This document shows, piece after piece, positions 30,904-40,358 of a stretch of DNA of 64,000 nucleotides; position 1 is the first letter of the stretch; each line of letters begins with the position of its first letter. The position numbers and the translations under genes were made by a program. The DNA is from Gammaproteobacteria bacterium (GTDB lineage: Bacteria; Pseudomonadota; Gammaproteobacteria; S012-40): the NCBI GenBank assembly GCA_029881255.1, contig JAOUMY010000008.1, positions 1-64,000 of the forward strand, in the 5' to 3' direction. The notes under the pieces are model-generated. The model was given only the letters and a program-made list of their open reading frames with translations. It had not been told where the DNA came from and ran no database searches.

Positions 30904-32031
30904 TCAGGTCAGATCATCAAAGAATTCTTTTACTTTATCCAGCCAGGATTTGTGTTGCGGGTTGTGCTTGCCGCCATTAAGAGTGTCCTCAAACGAACGT
31001 AATAAATCTTTTTGTTCGTTAGACAAATTAACCGGGGTCTCAACGTTTACTCGACAGAACAAATCGCCAGTCACATTCCCACGCACGGGTTTTACCCCTT
31101 TGCCACGAAGTCGAAACAATTTACCTGTTTGTGTCTCTGGTGGCACCCGCAATTTTACTTTTCCATCAAGTGTAGGCACTTCTAGCTCACCGCCCAAAGC
31201 AGCTGTGACAAAACTCACTGGCATATCACAATACAGGTTTTCATTCTCACGTACAAAAATTGGATGTTCTTTGACGTTGATGTGAATATACAGATCACCG
31301 GCAGGGCCACCGTTTTCACCTGCTTCACCTTCACCGCCGAGGCGAATGCGATCACCGGTATCCACGCCGGAGGGAATCTTTGCCGAGAGCGTTTTGTGCT
31401 CCTGAACTCGACCATGACCGTGACAACTGCCGCAGGGGTCTTTTATCATCTGACCACTACCATGGCATTGCGGACAGGTCTGTTGTATCGAGAAAAAGCC
31501 CTGCTGCATGCGCACCTGGCCATGACCACCACATGTTGAACAAGTAACAGGCGTGCTACCTTTCTTGGCGCCACTGCCATTACAGGTATTACATTTGACA
31601 TAGGTTGGGACACGGATCTTTACCGTGGTACCACGTACAGCGTCTTCCAGAGAAATATCCAGGTTATACCTGAGATCCGCGCCACGATTGACTCGCTGAC
31701 CACCACCGCCACGACCGCCACCGAAGATATCGCCAAAGATATCACCAAAAATATCGCTGAAACCGCCCTGAGCTCCTCCGCCGCCGCCAAAACCGCGCGC
31801 AGAAGGGTCAACACCTGCGTGACCAAATTGGTCATAGGCCGCGCGTTTTTGCTCGTCGTTGAGCACATCGTAGGCTTCTTTGGCCTCTTTGAATTTTTCC
31901 TCGGCCTCAGCGTCGCCCGGATTACGATCCGGATGAAACTTCATTGCCTTGGCTCGATAGGCCTTTTTCAGTTCGTCCTTACTGGCGTTTTTGCTAACAC
32001 CTAAGACTTCGTAGTAATCGCGCTTTGACAT
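30904..32031 (-). CDS. dnaJ: Chaperone protein DnaJ
   Basis: A 375-residue type I J-protein. The J domain carries the HPD motif (FHPDRN) that stimulates DnaK ATPase. A glycine-rich region with GGGG runs follows, then four zinc-binding CxxCxGxG repeats ([32 protein letters not shown]) and the C-terminal substrate-binding domains. I start at the ATG at 32031 (MSKRDYYE, the family N-terminus). An in-frame ATG at 32046 would add five residues and has a similar weak ribosome site. It follows dnaK by about 90 bases. Confidence 0.97.
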   Translation of the reverse strand: MSKRDYYEVLGVSKNASKDELKKAYRAKAMKFHPDRNPGDAEAEEKFKEAKEAYDVLNDEQKRAAYDQFGHAGVDPSARGFGGGGGAQGGFSDIFGDIFGDIFGGGRGGGGQRVNRGADLRYNLDISLEDAVRGTTVKIRVPTYVKCNTCNGSGAKKGSTPVTCSTCGGHGQVRMQQGFFSIQQTCPQCHGSGQMIKDPCGSCHGHGRVQEHKTLSAKIPSGVDTGDRIRLGGEGEAGENGGPAGDLYIHINVKEHPIFVRENENLYCDMPVSFVTAALGGELEVPTLDGKVKLRVPPETQTGKLFRLRGKGVKPVRGNVTGDLFCRVNVETPVNLSNEQKDLLRSFEDTLNGGKHNPQHKSWLDKVKEFFDDLT

Positions 32032-32124
32032 TGAGCTTGTTACCATTTTGTGTTTTACCTAAAAAGCAGGCGCGTATATACGCGCCTGACTTCTATGCAT
32101 TCCCGTTGCCGGGCGCGGGGACGA

Positions 32125-34044
32125 TTACTTATCGTCCTTTACTTCTTCGAACTCGGCATCAACGACGTCATCAGCTGAACTGTTCGTGGCTTCTGCCGCT
32201 GCATCCGCCGCGCCATCACCCGATTGTTTGGCATAAGCGCGCTGCGCCATCTCGCCAGAAGCCTCGGTCAATTTGGCCGTCTTGGCTTCGATGTCCGCCT
32301 TATCATCGCTCTTCATTGCCTTCTTCAGATCTTCGATAGCCGTGTTGATTTTGGTCTTTTCGTCTTGAGTAACCTCGTCACCAAGATCCTTCATCGACTT
32401 CTCGACCGCGTGTATCATATTGTCGGCCGTATTGCGTGCGGTGACCAATTCCTGGAACTTCTTGTCCTCGTCCGCATGCAATTCCGCATCCTTGATCATC
32501 TTTTCGACTTCTTCATCAGACAAACCGCTAGAAGCCTTGATCACGATAGACTGTTCTTTTCCAGTCGCCTTGTCCTTCGCAGACACATTCAAAATACCGT
32601 TGGCATCGATGTCGAAGCTGACTTCGATTTGCGGCACACCGCGTGGTGCTGGTGGTATGTCCTGGAGGTCGAAACGACCCAGTGACTTATTACCTGCCGC
32701 CTGCTCACGTTCACCCTGCAGTACATGTACGGTTACGGCTGTTTGATTGTCATCAGCAGTTGAGAACACCTGCGATGCCTTGGTAGGTATGGTCGTGTTC
32801 TTGTCGATCAACTTGGTCATAACTCCACCCATAGTCTCGATACCAAGAGACAGTGGCGTTACGTCAAGCAACAATACGTCTTTAACATCACCACCAAGTA
32901 CACCACCCTGGATCGCTGCACCAACCGCTACCGCTTCGTCAGGGTTTACATCTTTGCGCGGCTCTTTACCGAAATAGTTCTTAACCGCCTCTTGTACCTT
33001 AGGCATACGAGTCTGGCCACCGACAAGAATAACGTCGTCGATTTCAGAGGTCGAAAGACCAGCGTCTTTCAAGGCAACCTTACAAGGATCGATAGTGCGT
33101 CTGATCAATTCATCAACCAGGGATTCCAGCTTGGCACGTGTCACCTTGATGTTAAGGTGTTTTGGACCTGATGCATCGGCGGTAATATAGGGCAGATTCA
33201 CTTCAGTTTGCTGTGTGGAAGACAGCTCGATCTTGGCCTTTTCTGCCGCTTCTTTCAGACGTTGCAGCGCAAGCGGATCACGATGCAAATCGATACCAGA
33301 TTCCTTCTTGAATTCGTCTGCCAGGTAATCGATCAGACGCGTGTCGAAATCTTCACCACCGAGGAAAGTATCGCCGTTAGTCGCCAGTACTTCGAACTGG
33401 TGATCGCCATCGACTTCGGCAATTTCGATAATGGATACGTCGAAGGTTCCGCCACCAAGATCGTATACCGCAATCTTGCGATCGCCCTTACCCTTGTCCA
33501 TACCATAGGCCAGCGCCGCAGCAGTAGGCTCATTGATGATACGCTTGACTTCCAGACCGGCAATCTTGCCCGCGTCTTTGGTAGCCTGACGCTGAGAGTC
33601 GTTAAAATAAGCAGGAACAGTGATAACTGCTTCGGTAACCGGCTCACCGAGGAATTCTTCAGCAGTCTTCTTCATCTTCATCAATACGCGCGCAGAGATT
33701 TCAGGCGCAGCCATTTTTTTGCCACGCGCCTCAACCCATGCATCACCGTTATCGGCCTTGACGATTTTGTAAGGCACCAGATGAATGTCTTTTTGTACGA
33801 TGTCCTCGTCGAAACGACGGCCAATGAGTCGCTTGACCGCAAAAAATGTCTCAGTCGGGTTAGTTACCGCCTGACGCTTGGCCGGTTGGCCGACAATGAC
33901 TTCGCCATCTTCGGTGAAGGCTACAATAGACGGTGTTGTGCGATCACCCTCGGAATTTTCTATTACGCGAGGCTTTCCGCCCGCTTCCATAACAGCCACA
34001 CAGGAGTTGGTGGTGCCAAGGTCTATACCTATGATTCTGCCCAT
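32125..34044 (-). CDS. dnaK: Chaperone protein DnaK
   Basis: A 639-residue Hsp70. The N-terminal ATPase domain begins [16 protein letters not shown] and contains [13 protein letters not shown] and the [14 protein letters not shown] segment. The interdomain linker [13 protein letters not shown] precedes the substrate-binding domain and a helical lid, and the tail is acidic. The ATG follows AGGAGA. A sigma-32-like promoter lies 40-70 bases upstream, in addition to read-through from the hrcA promoter. It works with DnaJ and GrpE encoded on either side. Confidence 0.98.
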   Translation of the reverse strand: MGRIIGIDLGTTNSCVAVMEAGGKPRVIENSEGDRTTPSIVAFTEDGEVIVGQPAKRQAVTNPTETFFAVKRLIGRRFDEDIVQKDIHLVPYKIVKADNGDAWVEARGKKMAAPEISARVLMKMKKTAEEFLGEPVTEAVITVPAYFNDSQRQATKDAGKIAGLEVKRIINEPTAAALAYGMDKGKGDRKIAVYDLGGGTFDVSIIEIAEVDGDHQFEVLATNGDTFLGGEDFDTRLIDYLADEFKKESGIDLHRDPLALQRLKEAAEKAKIELSSTQQTEVNLPYITADASGPKHLNIKVTRAKLESLVDELIRRTIDPCKVALKDAGLSTSEIDDVILVGGQTRMPKVQEAVKNYFGKEPRKDVNPDEAVAVGAAIQGGVLGGDVKDVLLLDVTPLSLGIETMGGVMTKLIDKNTTIPTKASQVFSTADDNQTAVTVHVLQGEREQAAGNKSLGRFDLQDIPPAPRGVPQIEVSFDIDANGILNVSAKDKATGKEQSIVIKASSGLSDEEVEKMIKDAELHADEDKKFQELVTARNTADNMIHAVEKSMKDLGDEVTQDEKTKINTAIEDLKKAMKSDDKADIEAKTAKLTEASGEMAQRAYAKQSGDGAADAAAEATNSSADDVVDAEFEEVKDDK

Positions 34045-34086
34045 TAAAGTTCTCCTAAAAGTAAATCAATTCGTTATTGTTAGCGT

Positions 34087-34114
34087 ATGTGGGGCTATCC
34101 AATACTAATTCAAG
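34087..34114 (-). promoter_or_regulatory. Sigma-32 (heat-shock) promoter for dnaK
   Basis: On the minus strand, CTTGAA (34109-34114) and CCCCACAT (34087-34094) are separated by 14 bp. This matches the RpoH consensus of CTTGAA and CCCCATnT in both boxes with one difference. The -10 box lies about 43 bases before the dnaK start. It would give dnaK-dnaJ a heat-shock promoter independent of hrcA-grpE. Confidence 0.72.
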
Positions 34115-34140
34115 CCCTGCACTGCATTACGCCTGTAGAC

Positions 34141-34734
34141 TCAGGCCTGTTCGTCGATATTGCCACCTGTTTGGGGTGGATTAGCCGCTTTTGATACCAC
34201 GACCATAGCCGGCCTGACCAAGCGACCGTGCAAGGTATATCCCTTCTGAATTACGGTTAATACGGTATTAGGTTCTTGCTCCGTACTTTCCTGCATGGTC
34301 ATCGCCTGATGAAATTCGGGATTAAATTTTTCGCCCTGGGGATTCATCTGTTCGACGCCAAATTTCTCTACTGCAGACGCAAGCATTTTTAAGGTGAGCT
34401 CTGAACCCTCGCGAATCTTTGTGGCATCTACCTCGTTCCCCTGGAAGACTGCCAAACCCAGCTCCATACTGTCGATTACGGGGACCAGTTCATTTACAAA
34501 TTTTTCCAGGGCATAGCGATGTGCATTACTAACATCTTTTTCTGCACGACGCTTGATGTTTTCCGCCTCTGCTTTGGTGCGTAAGGCAAGGTCCCAATTT
34601 TCCTGCGCCTTGGCCTCTGCCGCAGCCAAAGCCTCCTTAAGAGATGCAAGGGTGTCCTCGCCTTGTGGGGAAACGGCCTCCTGTTCGTCCACCTCAGCCT
34701 CTGGATTGGCCATTTCTTCTTTCATATCAGTCAT
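34141..34734 (-). CDS. grpE: Nucleotide exchange factor GrpE
   Basis: A 197-residue GrpE. A disordered acidic N-terminus and a long coiled coil (about residues 28-85, ending in KRRAEKDVSNAHRYALEKFV) are followed by the beta-domain that contacts DnaK, with NPEFHQAM and VLTVIQKGYTLHGRLVRPAMV. It releases ADP from DnaK. It lies 64 bases after hrcA and about 100 before dnaK, in the common hrcA-grpE-dnaK-dnaJ order. Confidence 0.97.
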   Translation of the reverse strand: MTDMKEEMANPEAEVDEQEAVSPQGEDTLASLKEALAAAEAKAQENWDLALRTKAEAENIKRRAEKDVSNAHRYALEKFVNELVPVIDSMELGLAVFQGNEVDATKIREGSELTLKMLASAVEKFGVEQMNPQGEKFNPEFHQAMTMQESTEQEPNTVLTVIQKGYTLHGRLVRPAMVVVSKAANPPQTGGNIDEQA

Positions 34735-34798
34735 TTAGCTCTCCACTCAAGGTAAAATCCGATGAATTAAAGGTGATTGTCCTCTATATAAGGGTTGA

Positions 34799-35863
34799 TT
34801 ACTTAAATTCCAATGCGGAACCAAGCAATTTCGCGGTGATATCTACAACGGAGATCACGCGGTCATAATTCATGCGCGTAGGACCGATAACGCCGAGCAC
34901 ACCGACAGTCTCGCCTTCTACTTTATAAGGAGACGAAATAATGCTGCATCCCTCTAATTGATTTACACCGCATTCGGAACCGATAAAGATCTGTACTCCC
35001 TGAGATACCAGACACTGATCAAGCACCTCAAGTATGGTCTGCTTTTGCTTAAAGGTATCGAAGACTTTGCGTAACTGCTCAGTATCAGTAAGCTCTTGAA
35101 ATCCTAGCAGATTCGTTTTCCCCGCCATTACCAGGTCTTCCGTGTCTCCGTCTGGAAACAGCTTATCCGCCATCTCGACCATATCTGTCATCAAGTCGTT
35201 CACGTCCTGGCGGGCCTGGTTCAGATCGGTTAACAGATTTCGGCGCACTTCACTAATCTCGCGTCCCCCAAAAACGGAGTTGAGATAATTGGCGATTTTT
35301 TGCAGCTCACTCTGAGTATACGAACGGCGCAGATGCAGAATCCGATTCTCCACCTCGCAATCATTAATAACAACGATAGCCAATACCCGGTTTTCGCTCA
35401 GGGGTAGAAACTCGATCTGGCGCAAGGCCTTGTGGGTGCGACGCGGCAACATGACCAGACTGGTCATTCGAGTGACTTCAGAGAGAATATCTGAGGCCGT
35501 GGAAACAATTTGCTTGTGGCTGCCCTCTGATTTAATCATGCGCTGGATGGTCTGGACCTCCTTTTTGCGCATGGGAGCCACCTTTACCAGGGAATCGACA
35601 AACACACGATAACCCTTGTTTGTCGGTATACGCCCTGCAGAGGTATGTGGCGAGGCGATCAAACCCATATCCTCAAGATCGGCAAGCACATTACGAATAG
35701 TGGCTGGGCTCAACTCCAGTCCGGATGCACTGGCGAGCGTACGCGAACCTACAGGCTGCCCTCCCTCAATATATTTCTCGATAAGGGATTTAAGCAGTAT
35801 CTGGGCACGTTCACTTAATTGAGTGTGCTCTGTCGCTGATTTCTGTGCCGCCATAACAACCAT
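34799..35863 (-). CDS. hrcA: Heat-inducible transcription repressor HrcA
   Basis: A 354-residue repressor. The N-terminal winged helix (QILLKSLIEKYIEGGQPVGSRTLA then ATIRNVLADLEDMG) is followed by a GAF-like dimerisation domain ending in VLGVIGPTRMNYDRVISVVD. HrcA binds CIRCE operators and is kept active by GroEL, so it represses chaperone genes until stress. A CIRCE element lies in its own promoter at 35888-35914. Two ATGs, at 35863 and 35854, are both possible; neither has a clear ribosome site. HrcA is absent from enterics, which is a useful lineage marker. Confidence 0.96.
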   Translation of the reverse strand: MVVMAAQKSATEHTQLSERAQILLKSLIEKYIEGGQPVGSRTLASASGLELSPATIRNVLADLEDMGLIASPHTSAGRIPTNKGYRVFVDSLVKVAPMRKKEVQTIQRMIKSEGSHKQIVSTASDILSEVTRMTSLVMLPRRTHKALRQIEFLPLSENRVLAIVVINDCEVENRILHLRRSYTQSELQKIANYLNSVFGGREISEVRRNLLTDLNQARQDVNDLMTDMVEMADKLFPDGDTEDLVMAGKTNLLGFQELTDTEQLRKVFDTFKQKQTILEVLDQCLVSQGVQIFIGSECGVNQLEGCSIISSPYKVEGETVGVLGVIGPTRMNYDRVISVVDITAKLLGSALEFK

Positions 35864-35887
35864 TTAGACAAGACTTAGCCAACTTTA

Positions 35888-35914
35888 TTAGCACTCAACA
35901 AGCAAGAGTGCTGC
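35888..35914. promoter_or_regulatory. CIRCE operator
   Basis: TTAGCACTC, nine bases, then GAGTGCTGC matches the CIRCE consensus TTAGCACTC-N9-GAGTGCTAA in 16 of 18 arm positions. It lies 25 bases before the hrcA start and just downstream of its predicted promoter, where bound HrcA would block transcription. nadK reads away on the other side. Confidence 0.93.
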
Positions 35915-35922
35915 CGGTCGGG

Positions 35923-35951
35923 ACGCTATCAATTCGATGTGAGACTGTCAA
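35923..35951 (-). promoter_or_regulatory. Sigma-70 promoter for hrcA
   Basis: On the minus strand, a perfect -35 box TTGACA (35946-35951) is followed after 17 bp by TAGCGT (35923-35928). The -10 box is poor but the spacing is ideal. The CIRCE element begins 8 bases downstream, covering the expected start site. Confidence 0.55.
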
Positions 35952-36015
35952 GTTTGAAGCAATATTGGCGAGCTATAGTAAACGTGCTAACTTGTTGTTA
36001 AATCGGGGAGAGACC

Positions 36016-36900
36016 ATGTCACAGGATTTCAAGAAAATCGGTATTATCGGAAAATACGCGAATACGGAAATTGGTAGCCAATTATGCGCCCTTAGTGATT
36101 ACCTCCTGGCGCGTGGCTGCGAGGTCCACATAGACCAAGGGACGGTGGACGCCTTGCGTTCAGACTTCCCCAATGCAAACAACATCAGCCGCGAAGACAT
36201 GGGGCAGCTGTGTGACCTCATTATCGTCGTAGGGGGAGATGGTACCCTTTTAAATGCCGCCCGTTCCCTGACGCGATTTAATGTACCCCTGGTCGGCATC
36301 AATCTCGGACACCTGGGCTTTCTAACCGACATCCCATGGGATCATTATCAGGATAAGCTCGACGAAATCTTCGATGGTCAATACACCGTGGAAGATCGCA
36401 TGCTTCTTCAGGCCAATATCATTCGGGACGGAACCAGTATCAGCGAAAGCATTGCCTTCAATGATGTCATTGTGCACAAGTGGGAAGAGGCGCGGATGCT
36501 GGAATTCAGCACTACGATCAACGGCAAGTTTGTCAATGTCCAGCGCTCAGATGGGATAATTGTTTCGACCCCTACTGGTTCAACAGCCTACGCGCTCTCC
36601 GGCGGAGGGCCTGTTCTGAACCCAGCCCTTAAGGCAATATTGTTAGTCCCTATCTGCCCGCATACGCTGACACAACGGCCGCTAGTGGTGGATAGTGAAA
36701 GCGTGATAGAAATTACCATCAGTGAAGAGGGTCATGCTCGAGCGCAGGTAACCTGTGACGGTCAGATTAACCTTGGCGTCACCGCAGGTGATAAGATCCG
36801 CGTTAGTCAGTTTAATGGGAAGGTGACCTTGCTCCATCCACAGGATTATAATTACTACCAGATTCTGAGAACCAAACTACACTGGGGTATCCGGCTTTAA
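36016..36900 (+). CDS. nadK: NAD kinase
   Basis: A 294-residue NAD kinase making NADP. It has the GGDGT motif (VVGGDGTLLNAAR), the second conserved segment NDVIVHKWEEARMLEF, STPTGSTAYALSGGGP, and the C-terminal region VPICPHTLTQRPLVV. The ATG at 36016 follows GGGGAGAG. An in-frame start at 35908 would run through the CIRCE arm and the hrcA promoter, so I reject it. It is divergent from hrcA and followed 5 bases later by recN, the usual nadK-recN pair. Confidence 0.97.
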   Translation: MSQDFKKIGIIGKYANTEIGSQLCALSDYLLARGCEVHIDQGTVDALRSDFPNANNISREDMGQLCDLIIVVGGDGTLLNAARSLTRFNVPLVGINLGHLGFLTDIPWDHYQDKLDEIFDGQYTVEDRMLLQANIIRDGTSISESIAFNDVIVHKWEEARMLEFSTTINGKFVNVQRSDGIIVSTPTGSTAYALSGGGPVLNPALKAILLVPICPHTLTQRPLVVDSESVIEITISEEGHARAQVTCDGQINLGVTAGDKIRVSQFNGKVTLLHPQDYNYYQILRTKLHWGIRL

Positions 36901-36905
36901 CATTT

Positions 36906-38594
36906 ATGCTACAAGAACTACAAATCCGCGATTTCGCAATCGTCGACAGACTTCAACTCCAACTCAATAACGGCATGACCGTATTTACCGGCGAAACAGG
37001 CGCTGGTAAATCCATTGCCATTGATGCACTTGGCATTGCCCTGGGAGACCGGGCGGATACCACAGTTGTTCGACAAGGGTCCAAGCGCGCTGAAATTACG
37101 GCTCGTTTTAATATCCAGTCGAATGCGAGCGCCAAACAGTGGCTCATAGAACATGAATTAGACGATGACGGCGAATGTATTCTTCGTCGCACCATCAATA
37201 GCGAAGGCGGCTCCAAAGCGTATATCAATGGTCGCCCTGCCCCGCTACAGCTTATCAAGGAACTCGCCGAGCTGTTAATTGATATCCACAGCCAGCACCA
37301 ACATCAATCATTGTTACGCCCTAATGATCAACGACAATTGCTAGACAATTTTGGCCAGCACCAGGACTTGTTATCTCAGGTCTCACTTGCCTGGCAACAA
37401 TGGCAAAAAACCCGAACCCGGTATGAAGAAATCCGCAGTGCCGAAAATGAGCGTCAATCTCGCGTGGATTATCTGAAGTTTCAACTAAATGAATTAGAGG
37501 AACTTGCACCACAAGCCGGCGAGTGGGAAAACCTGGAACAAGAGCACAGCGCGATGTCCAATCATGAGCGCATTGAATCAGCCATTACCGAAAGCCTCAA
37601 TCTTCTGTACGAAGATAATCAGTCTATTGCCAGCCAGTTAAATCAAGCCGTCAATCTGCTCGAAGAAGTCGCGCAATTTAATTCCGGCATTCAATCCAGC
37701 GTAGAACTACTCAATAGTGCGGTTGTGCAAATTAAAGAGGCCACTAGCGATTTACGTTCAATCAGTGATGATTCCGGATGGGATGCACAACGTTTCCAGT
37801 GGCTCGAAGATCGCATAGGCGACTACATGCGTCTGGCGCGTAAGCATCACTGTTCGCCCGAGACCCTATATAGTTTCGTCGCAGAATTGCAGAATGAACT
37901 CGATTCACTGCAAGATGCGGATAGCACGCTACTAAAGCTTAATAAAGAGATTGAGTTTCTCTCGGCAGAATATCAGTCACTCGCTGCTTCCTTGAGCGAA
38001 GTACGCCAGAAGTCGGCAGCTCGACTCTCGAAAGAAGTGTCTTCATATCTTGGCAGACTCGGCATGAGTGGCGCGAAATTATCTATCGAACTAAATACCA
38101 TAAACGGCAAAGGTGGTAGTCGTCATGGTAACGAGGAAGTTTCTTTTTGCGTTGCGACTAATAAGGGACAAAAGCCACAAGCCATTCAAAAGATCGCCTC
38201 CGGCGGAGAACTGTCAAGAATCAGTCTGGCCATACAAGTGGTCACAGCCAAGGTTGCACGTATACCAAGCATGGTTTTCGACGAGGTCGATGTAGGCATA
38301 GGCGGTGGCACAGCGGAAGTCGTGGGGCAATTGCTTAGACAGCTGGGCAACAAACGCCAGGTAATCTGCATTACCCACCAGCCGCAGGTCGCCGCACAAG
38401 GCCATCACCATTACCTGGTTAAGAAAAGCTCTGGAAAATCAGAGACTTTCACGCAATTTCAGGCGCTGACTGATGAACAACGACAGCACGAAGTCGCCCG
38501 CATGCTCGGTGGTGTACAAATTACTGAAACCAGTCTCTCCCATGCCCGAGAAATGTTGGACACCGCGGGTGCCCTCTCTATCGAGGAATTATGA
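36906..38594 (+). CDS. recN: DNA repair protein RecN
   Basis: A 562-residue SMC-like ATPase of double-strand break repair. It has Walker A in FTGETGAGKSIAIDALG, a long central coiled coil (about residues 150-370), the ABC signature IASGGELSRISLAI and Walker B in MVFDEVDVGIGGGTAEVVG, followed by ITHQPQVAAQGHHHYLV. It starts 5 bases after nadK. No obvious LexA box is visible in the short spacer, so SOS control would have to act from elsewhere. Confidence 0.97.
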   Translation: MLQELQIRDFAIVDRLQLQLNNGMTVFTGETGAGKSIAIDALGIALGDRADTTVVRQGSKRAEITARFNIQSNASAKQWLIEHELDDDGECILRRTINSEGGSKAYINGRPAPLQLIKELAELLIDIHSQHQHQSLLRPNDQRQLLDNFGQHQDLLSQVSLAWQQWQKTRTRYEEIRSAENERQSRVDYLKFQLNELEELAPQAGEWENLEQEHSAMSNHERIESAITESLNLLYEDNQSIASQLNQAVNLLEEVAQFNSGIQSSVELLNSAVVQIKEATSDLRSISDDSGWDAQRFQWLEDRIGDYMRLARKHHCSPETLYSFVAELQNELDSLQDADSTLLKLNKEIEFLSAEYQSLAASLSEVRQKSAARLSKEVSSYLGRLGMSGAKLSIELNTINGKGGSRHGNEEVSFCVATNKGQKPQAIQKIASGGELSRISLAIQVVTAKVARIPSMVFDEVDVGIGGGTAEVVGQLLRQLGNKRQVICITHQPQVAAQGHHHYLVKKSSGKSETFTQFQALTDEQRQHEVARMLGGVQITETSLSHAREMLDTAGALSIEEL

Positions 38595-38681
38595 TTACTC
38601 TGCGGGCTAATTGACGTTTTTTCCTCAACCGCCCTGCTAAGGCTGTCGATAACAATACTAATCTCCTAGTTTTAGCATGCC

Positions 38682-39821
38682 ATGTCAGAACACCGACCAA
38701 CCGTACTGTTTGTAGAAGATGCGCCCGACGTGCGTGATATCGCTCGCATCTTTTTGAACAAGTCTGGATACGACGTAGTTGAAAAAGAAGACGCTGAAAG
38801 TGCGTGGGAATATTTACAGAATAACCACCAGCACGTCGACGTGGCATTACTCGATATTCTGCTACCTGGATTCGATGGTTATGAACTCTGTAGTCGAATT
38901 AAATCCCATGATCAAATGAAAGACCTACCTGTTGTCTTTGCCTCATCGCTCACAGATTTGGAAGAAAAACTAAAAGGCTATGCCTGTGGCGGAGACGACT
39001 ACGTAACTAAGCCTGTGTTATACGAAGAGTTACAGCAAAAAATTAAGCGCATTCTTCAAATTAAAAACACCACTGTTGAACTGAAACAAAGGGCTTCTGC
39101 TTCAACTAGCGCCGCACTGGAAGCGATGAATTACTCGTCTGACCTCGGCCAGATTATCTCCTTTTATAAGGCCAGTCTTGATGTACAAAACTACCAGGAA
39201 CTTGCCCAAAAAGTCTTCGAAGTCACCAATAATCTCGAACTCAGAACCTGCATGACTTTTTTTGTCGAAGGCGATGCGCTTTCCTATTCATCTAACGGTA
39301 AAGTAACGCCATTGGAAATCAACATTATGGAAATGACGCGCGGGGGTAAACGATTTGTAGATTTTGGGCAACGCACCATAATTACCCACAAAAATTTTAC
39401 TTTGTTGATAAAAAACATGCCTGTTGATCGCCCGTCTCGCTACGGTGTATTAAAGGATACCTTAGGTGCCTTGGGTGACGCGTTAGAGGCTCGCGTACAT
39501 TCGCTACAGCAAAACAATCTCGAAAATAAACGCAATGAATTAATCAATTTTGTCCAGCTATCCACGCTGGAAGCGGAAAGTACTTTCGAGCAGATTTATA
39601 CGGAAATTAACAGCGCCATGGAGACCATGAATAGCGCTGTAGAAGATGCCTTTATTAGCATCGGACTAACCGAACAACAGGAACAACATTTTCGCGATAT
39701 AGTGAAGGCACTGATAGCCCAATCTGAAAGCGCGATGGCTAAAGGTGATCGGTTACTTTCAGCGTTTGATCAAATTTCAAGTGCGCTTAGGAAGAGCTTG
39801 TCCATCAAGTCCGGTTCATGA
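38682..39821 (+). CDS. Response regulator with uncharacterised C-terminal domain
   Basis: A 379-residue protein. The N-terminal receiver (about residues 5-125) has E12/D13, phosphoacceptor D58, S88 and K110 (YVTKP), so it should be phosphorylated. The remaining 250 residues have no DNA-binding, cyclase or phosphodiesterase motif. They comprise a central alpha/beta region that may be GAF-like and a long helical C-terminus (coiled-coil-like from about residue 280). It is monocistronic between recN and fur and converges on fur with 3 bases between stops. No kinase is linked. A protein-protein output is the most likely role; the partner is unknown. Confidence 0.85.
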   Translation: MSEHRPTVLFVEDAPDVRDIARIFLNKSGYDVVEKEDAESAWEYLQNNHQHVDVALLDILLPGFDGYELCSRIKSHDQMKDLPVVFASSLTDLEEKLKGYACGGDDYVTKPVLYEELQQKIKRILQIKNTTVELKQRASASTSAALEAMNYSSDLGQIISFYKASLDVQNYQELAQKVFEVTNNLELRTCMTFFVEGDALSYSSNGKVTPLEINIMEMTRGGKRFVDFGQRTIITHKNFTLLIKNMPVDRPSRYGVLKDTLGALGDALEARVHSLQQNNLENKRNELINFVQLSTLEAESTFEQIYTEINSAMETMNSAVEDAFISIGLTEQQEQHFRDIVKALIAQSESAMAKGDRLLSAFDQISSALRKSLSIKSGS

Positions 39822-39824
39822 ATC

Positions 39825-40241
39825 CTATTTCTTACTCTGACACTGCCCACAAAGGCCATATATATAAAGGCAATGATCCGTCATTTCAAATCCTGCCTGC
39901 TGCGCAATTTCACGCTGGCGTTTTTCGATAATTTCGTCCACAAACTCCTCAACCTTACCGCATTGCAAACATACGATATGATCGTGATGCTCGCCAGTAT
40001 TGAGCTCAAAAATAGCCCTACCGTCCTCAAAACGGTGTCGACACACAATTCCGGCTTCCTCGAACTGGGTCAACACGCGGTATATTGTCGCAAGCCCAAT
40101 ATCTTCACCGTTTTCTTTCAATCGGGTGTAAATGTCTTCTGCACTGAAGTGTTGTTCGGTGTTTTCCTCCAGCAACTCAAGAATTTTGAGCCTGGGGGTC
40201 GTCACTTTCAAACCGACATCTTTTAGATTAGGAATTTGCAT
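39825..40241 (-). CDS. fur: Ferric uptake regulator Fur
   Basis: A 138-residue Fur repressor. It has a winged helix (VTTPRLKILELLEEN, then GLATIYRVLTQFEEAGIV), the metal-binding cluster GEHHDHIVCLQCGKVEEF, and the C-terminal structural zinc pair CGQC. With Fe2+ it represses iron-uptake genes. I start at the ATG at 40241. A GTG at 40253 would add four residues. A promoter with an extended -10 and a 19-bp dyad lies upstream. It is divergent from bamE, a conserved arrangement in gammaproteobacteria. Confidence 0.97.
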   Translation of the reverse strand: MQIPNLKDVGLKVTTPRLKILELLEENTEQHFSAEDIYTRLKENGEDIGLATIYRVLTQFEEAGIVCRHRFEDGRAIFELNTGEHHDHIVCLQCGKVEEFVDEIIEKRQREIAQQAGFEMTDHCLYIYGLCGQCQSKK

Positions 40242-40293
40242 GCCAATAGCCACTTATTTGACGTTGATATTGCTGATTGGAAATTGTGGTGCG

Positions 40294-40329
40294 ACTATAC
40301 CACAAAGCATCTAATTCAGATAAAATTAG
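40294..40329 (-). promoter_or_regulatory. fur promoter with Fur-box-like dyad
   Basis: On the minus strand there is an extended -10 box, TGGTATAGT (40294-40302). A 19-bp dyad, CTAATT-N7-AATTAG (40311-40329), overlaps its -35 region. The dyad is A+T-rich and of the right length for a Fur box but is not a close match to the E. coli consensus. Fur autoregulation is a reasonable inference. Confidence 0.45.
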
Positions 40330-40358
40330 CCGTCTTCAAAATACCCTTATGGAATACA

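Noticed and set aside
33208-34047. 279-codon open frame opposite dnaK
   Set aside because: It is an antisense shadow of the highly conserved dnaK coding sequence; no independent support.
35908-36015. Longer N-terminus for NAD kinase
   Set aside because: It would start inside the CIRCE arm and run through the hrcA promoter. The ATG at 36016 has a ribosome site and the family N-terminus.
40236-40358. Longer N-terminus for BamE
   Set aside because: It overlaps fur and would bury the lipoprotein signal peptide that begins at 40359.
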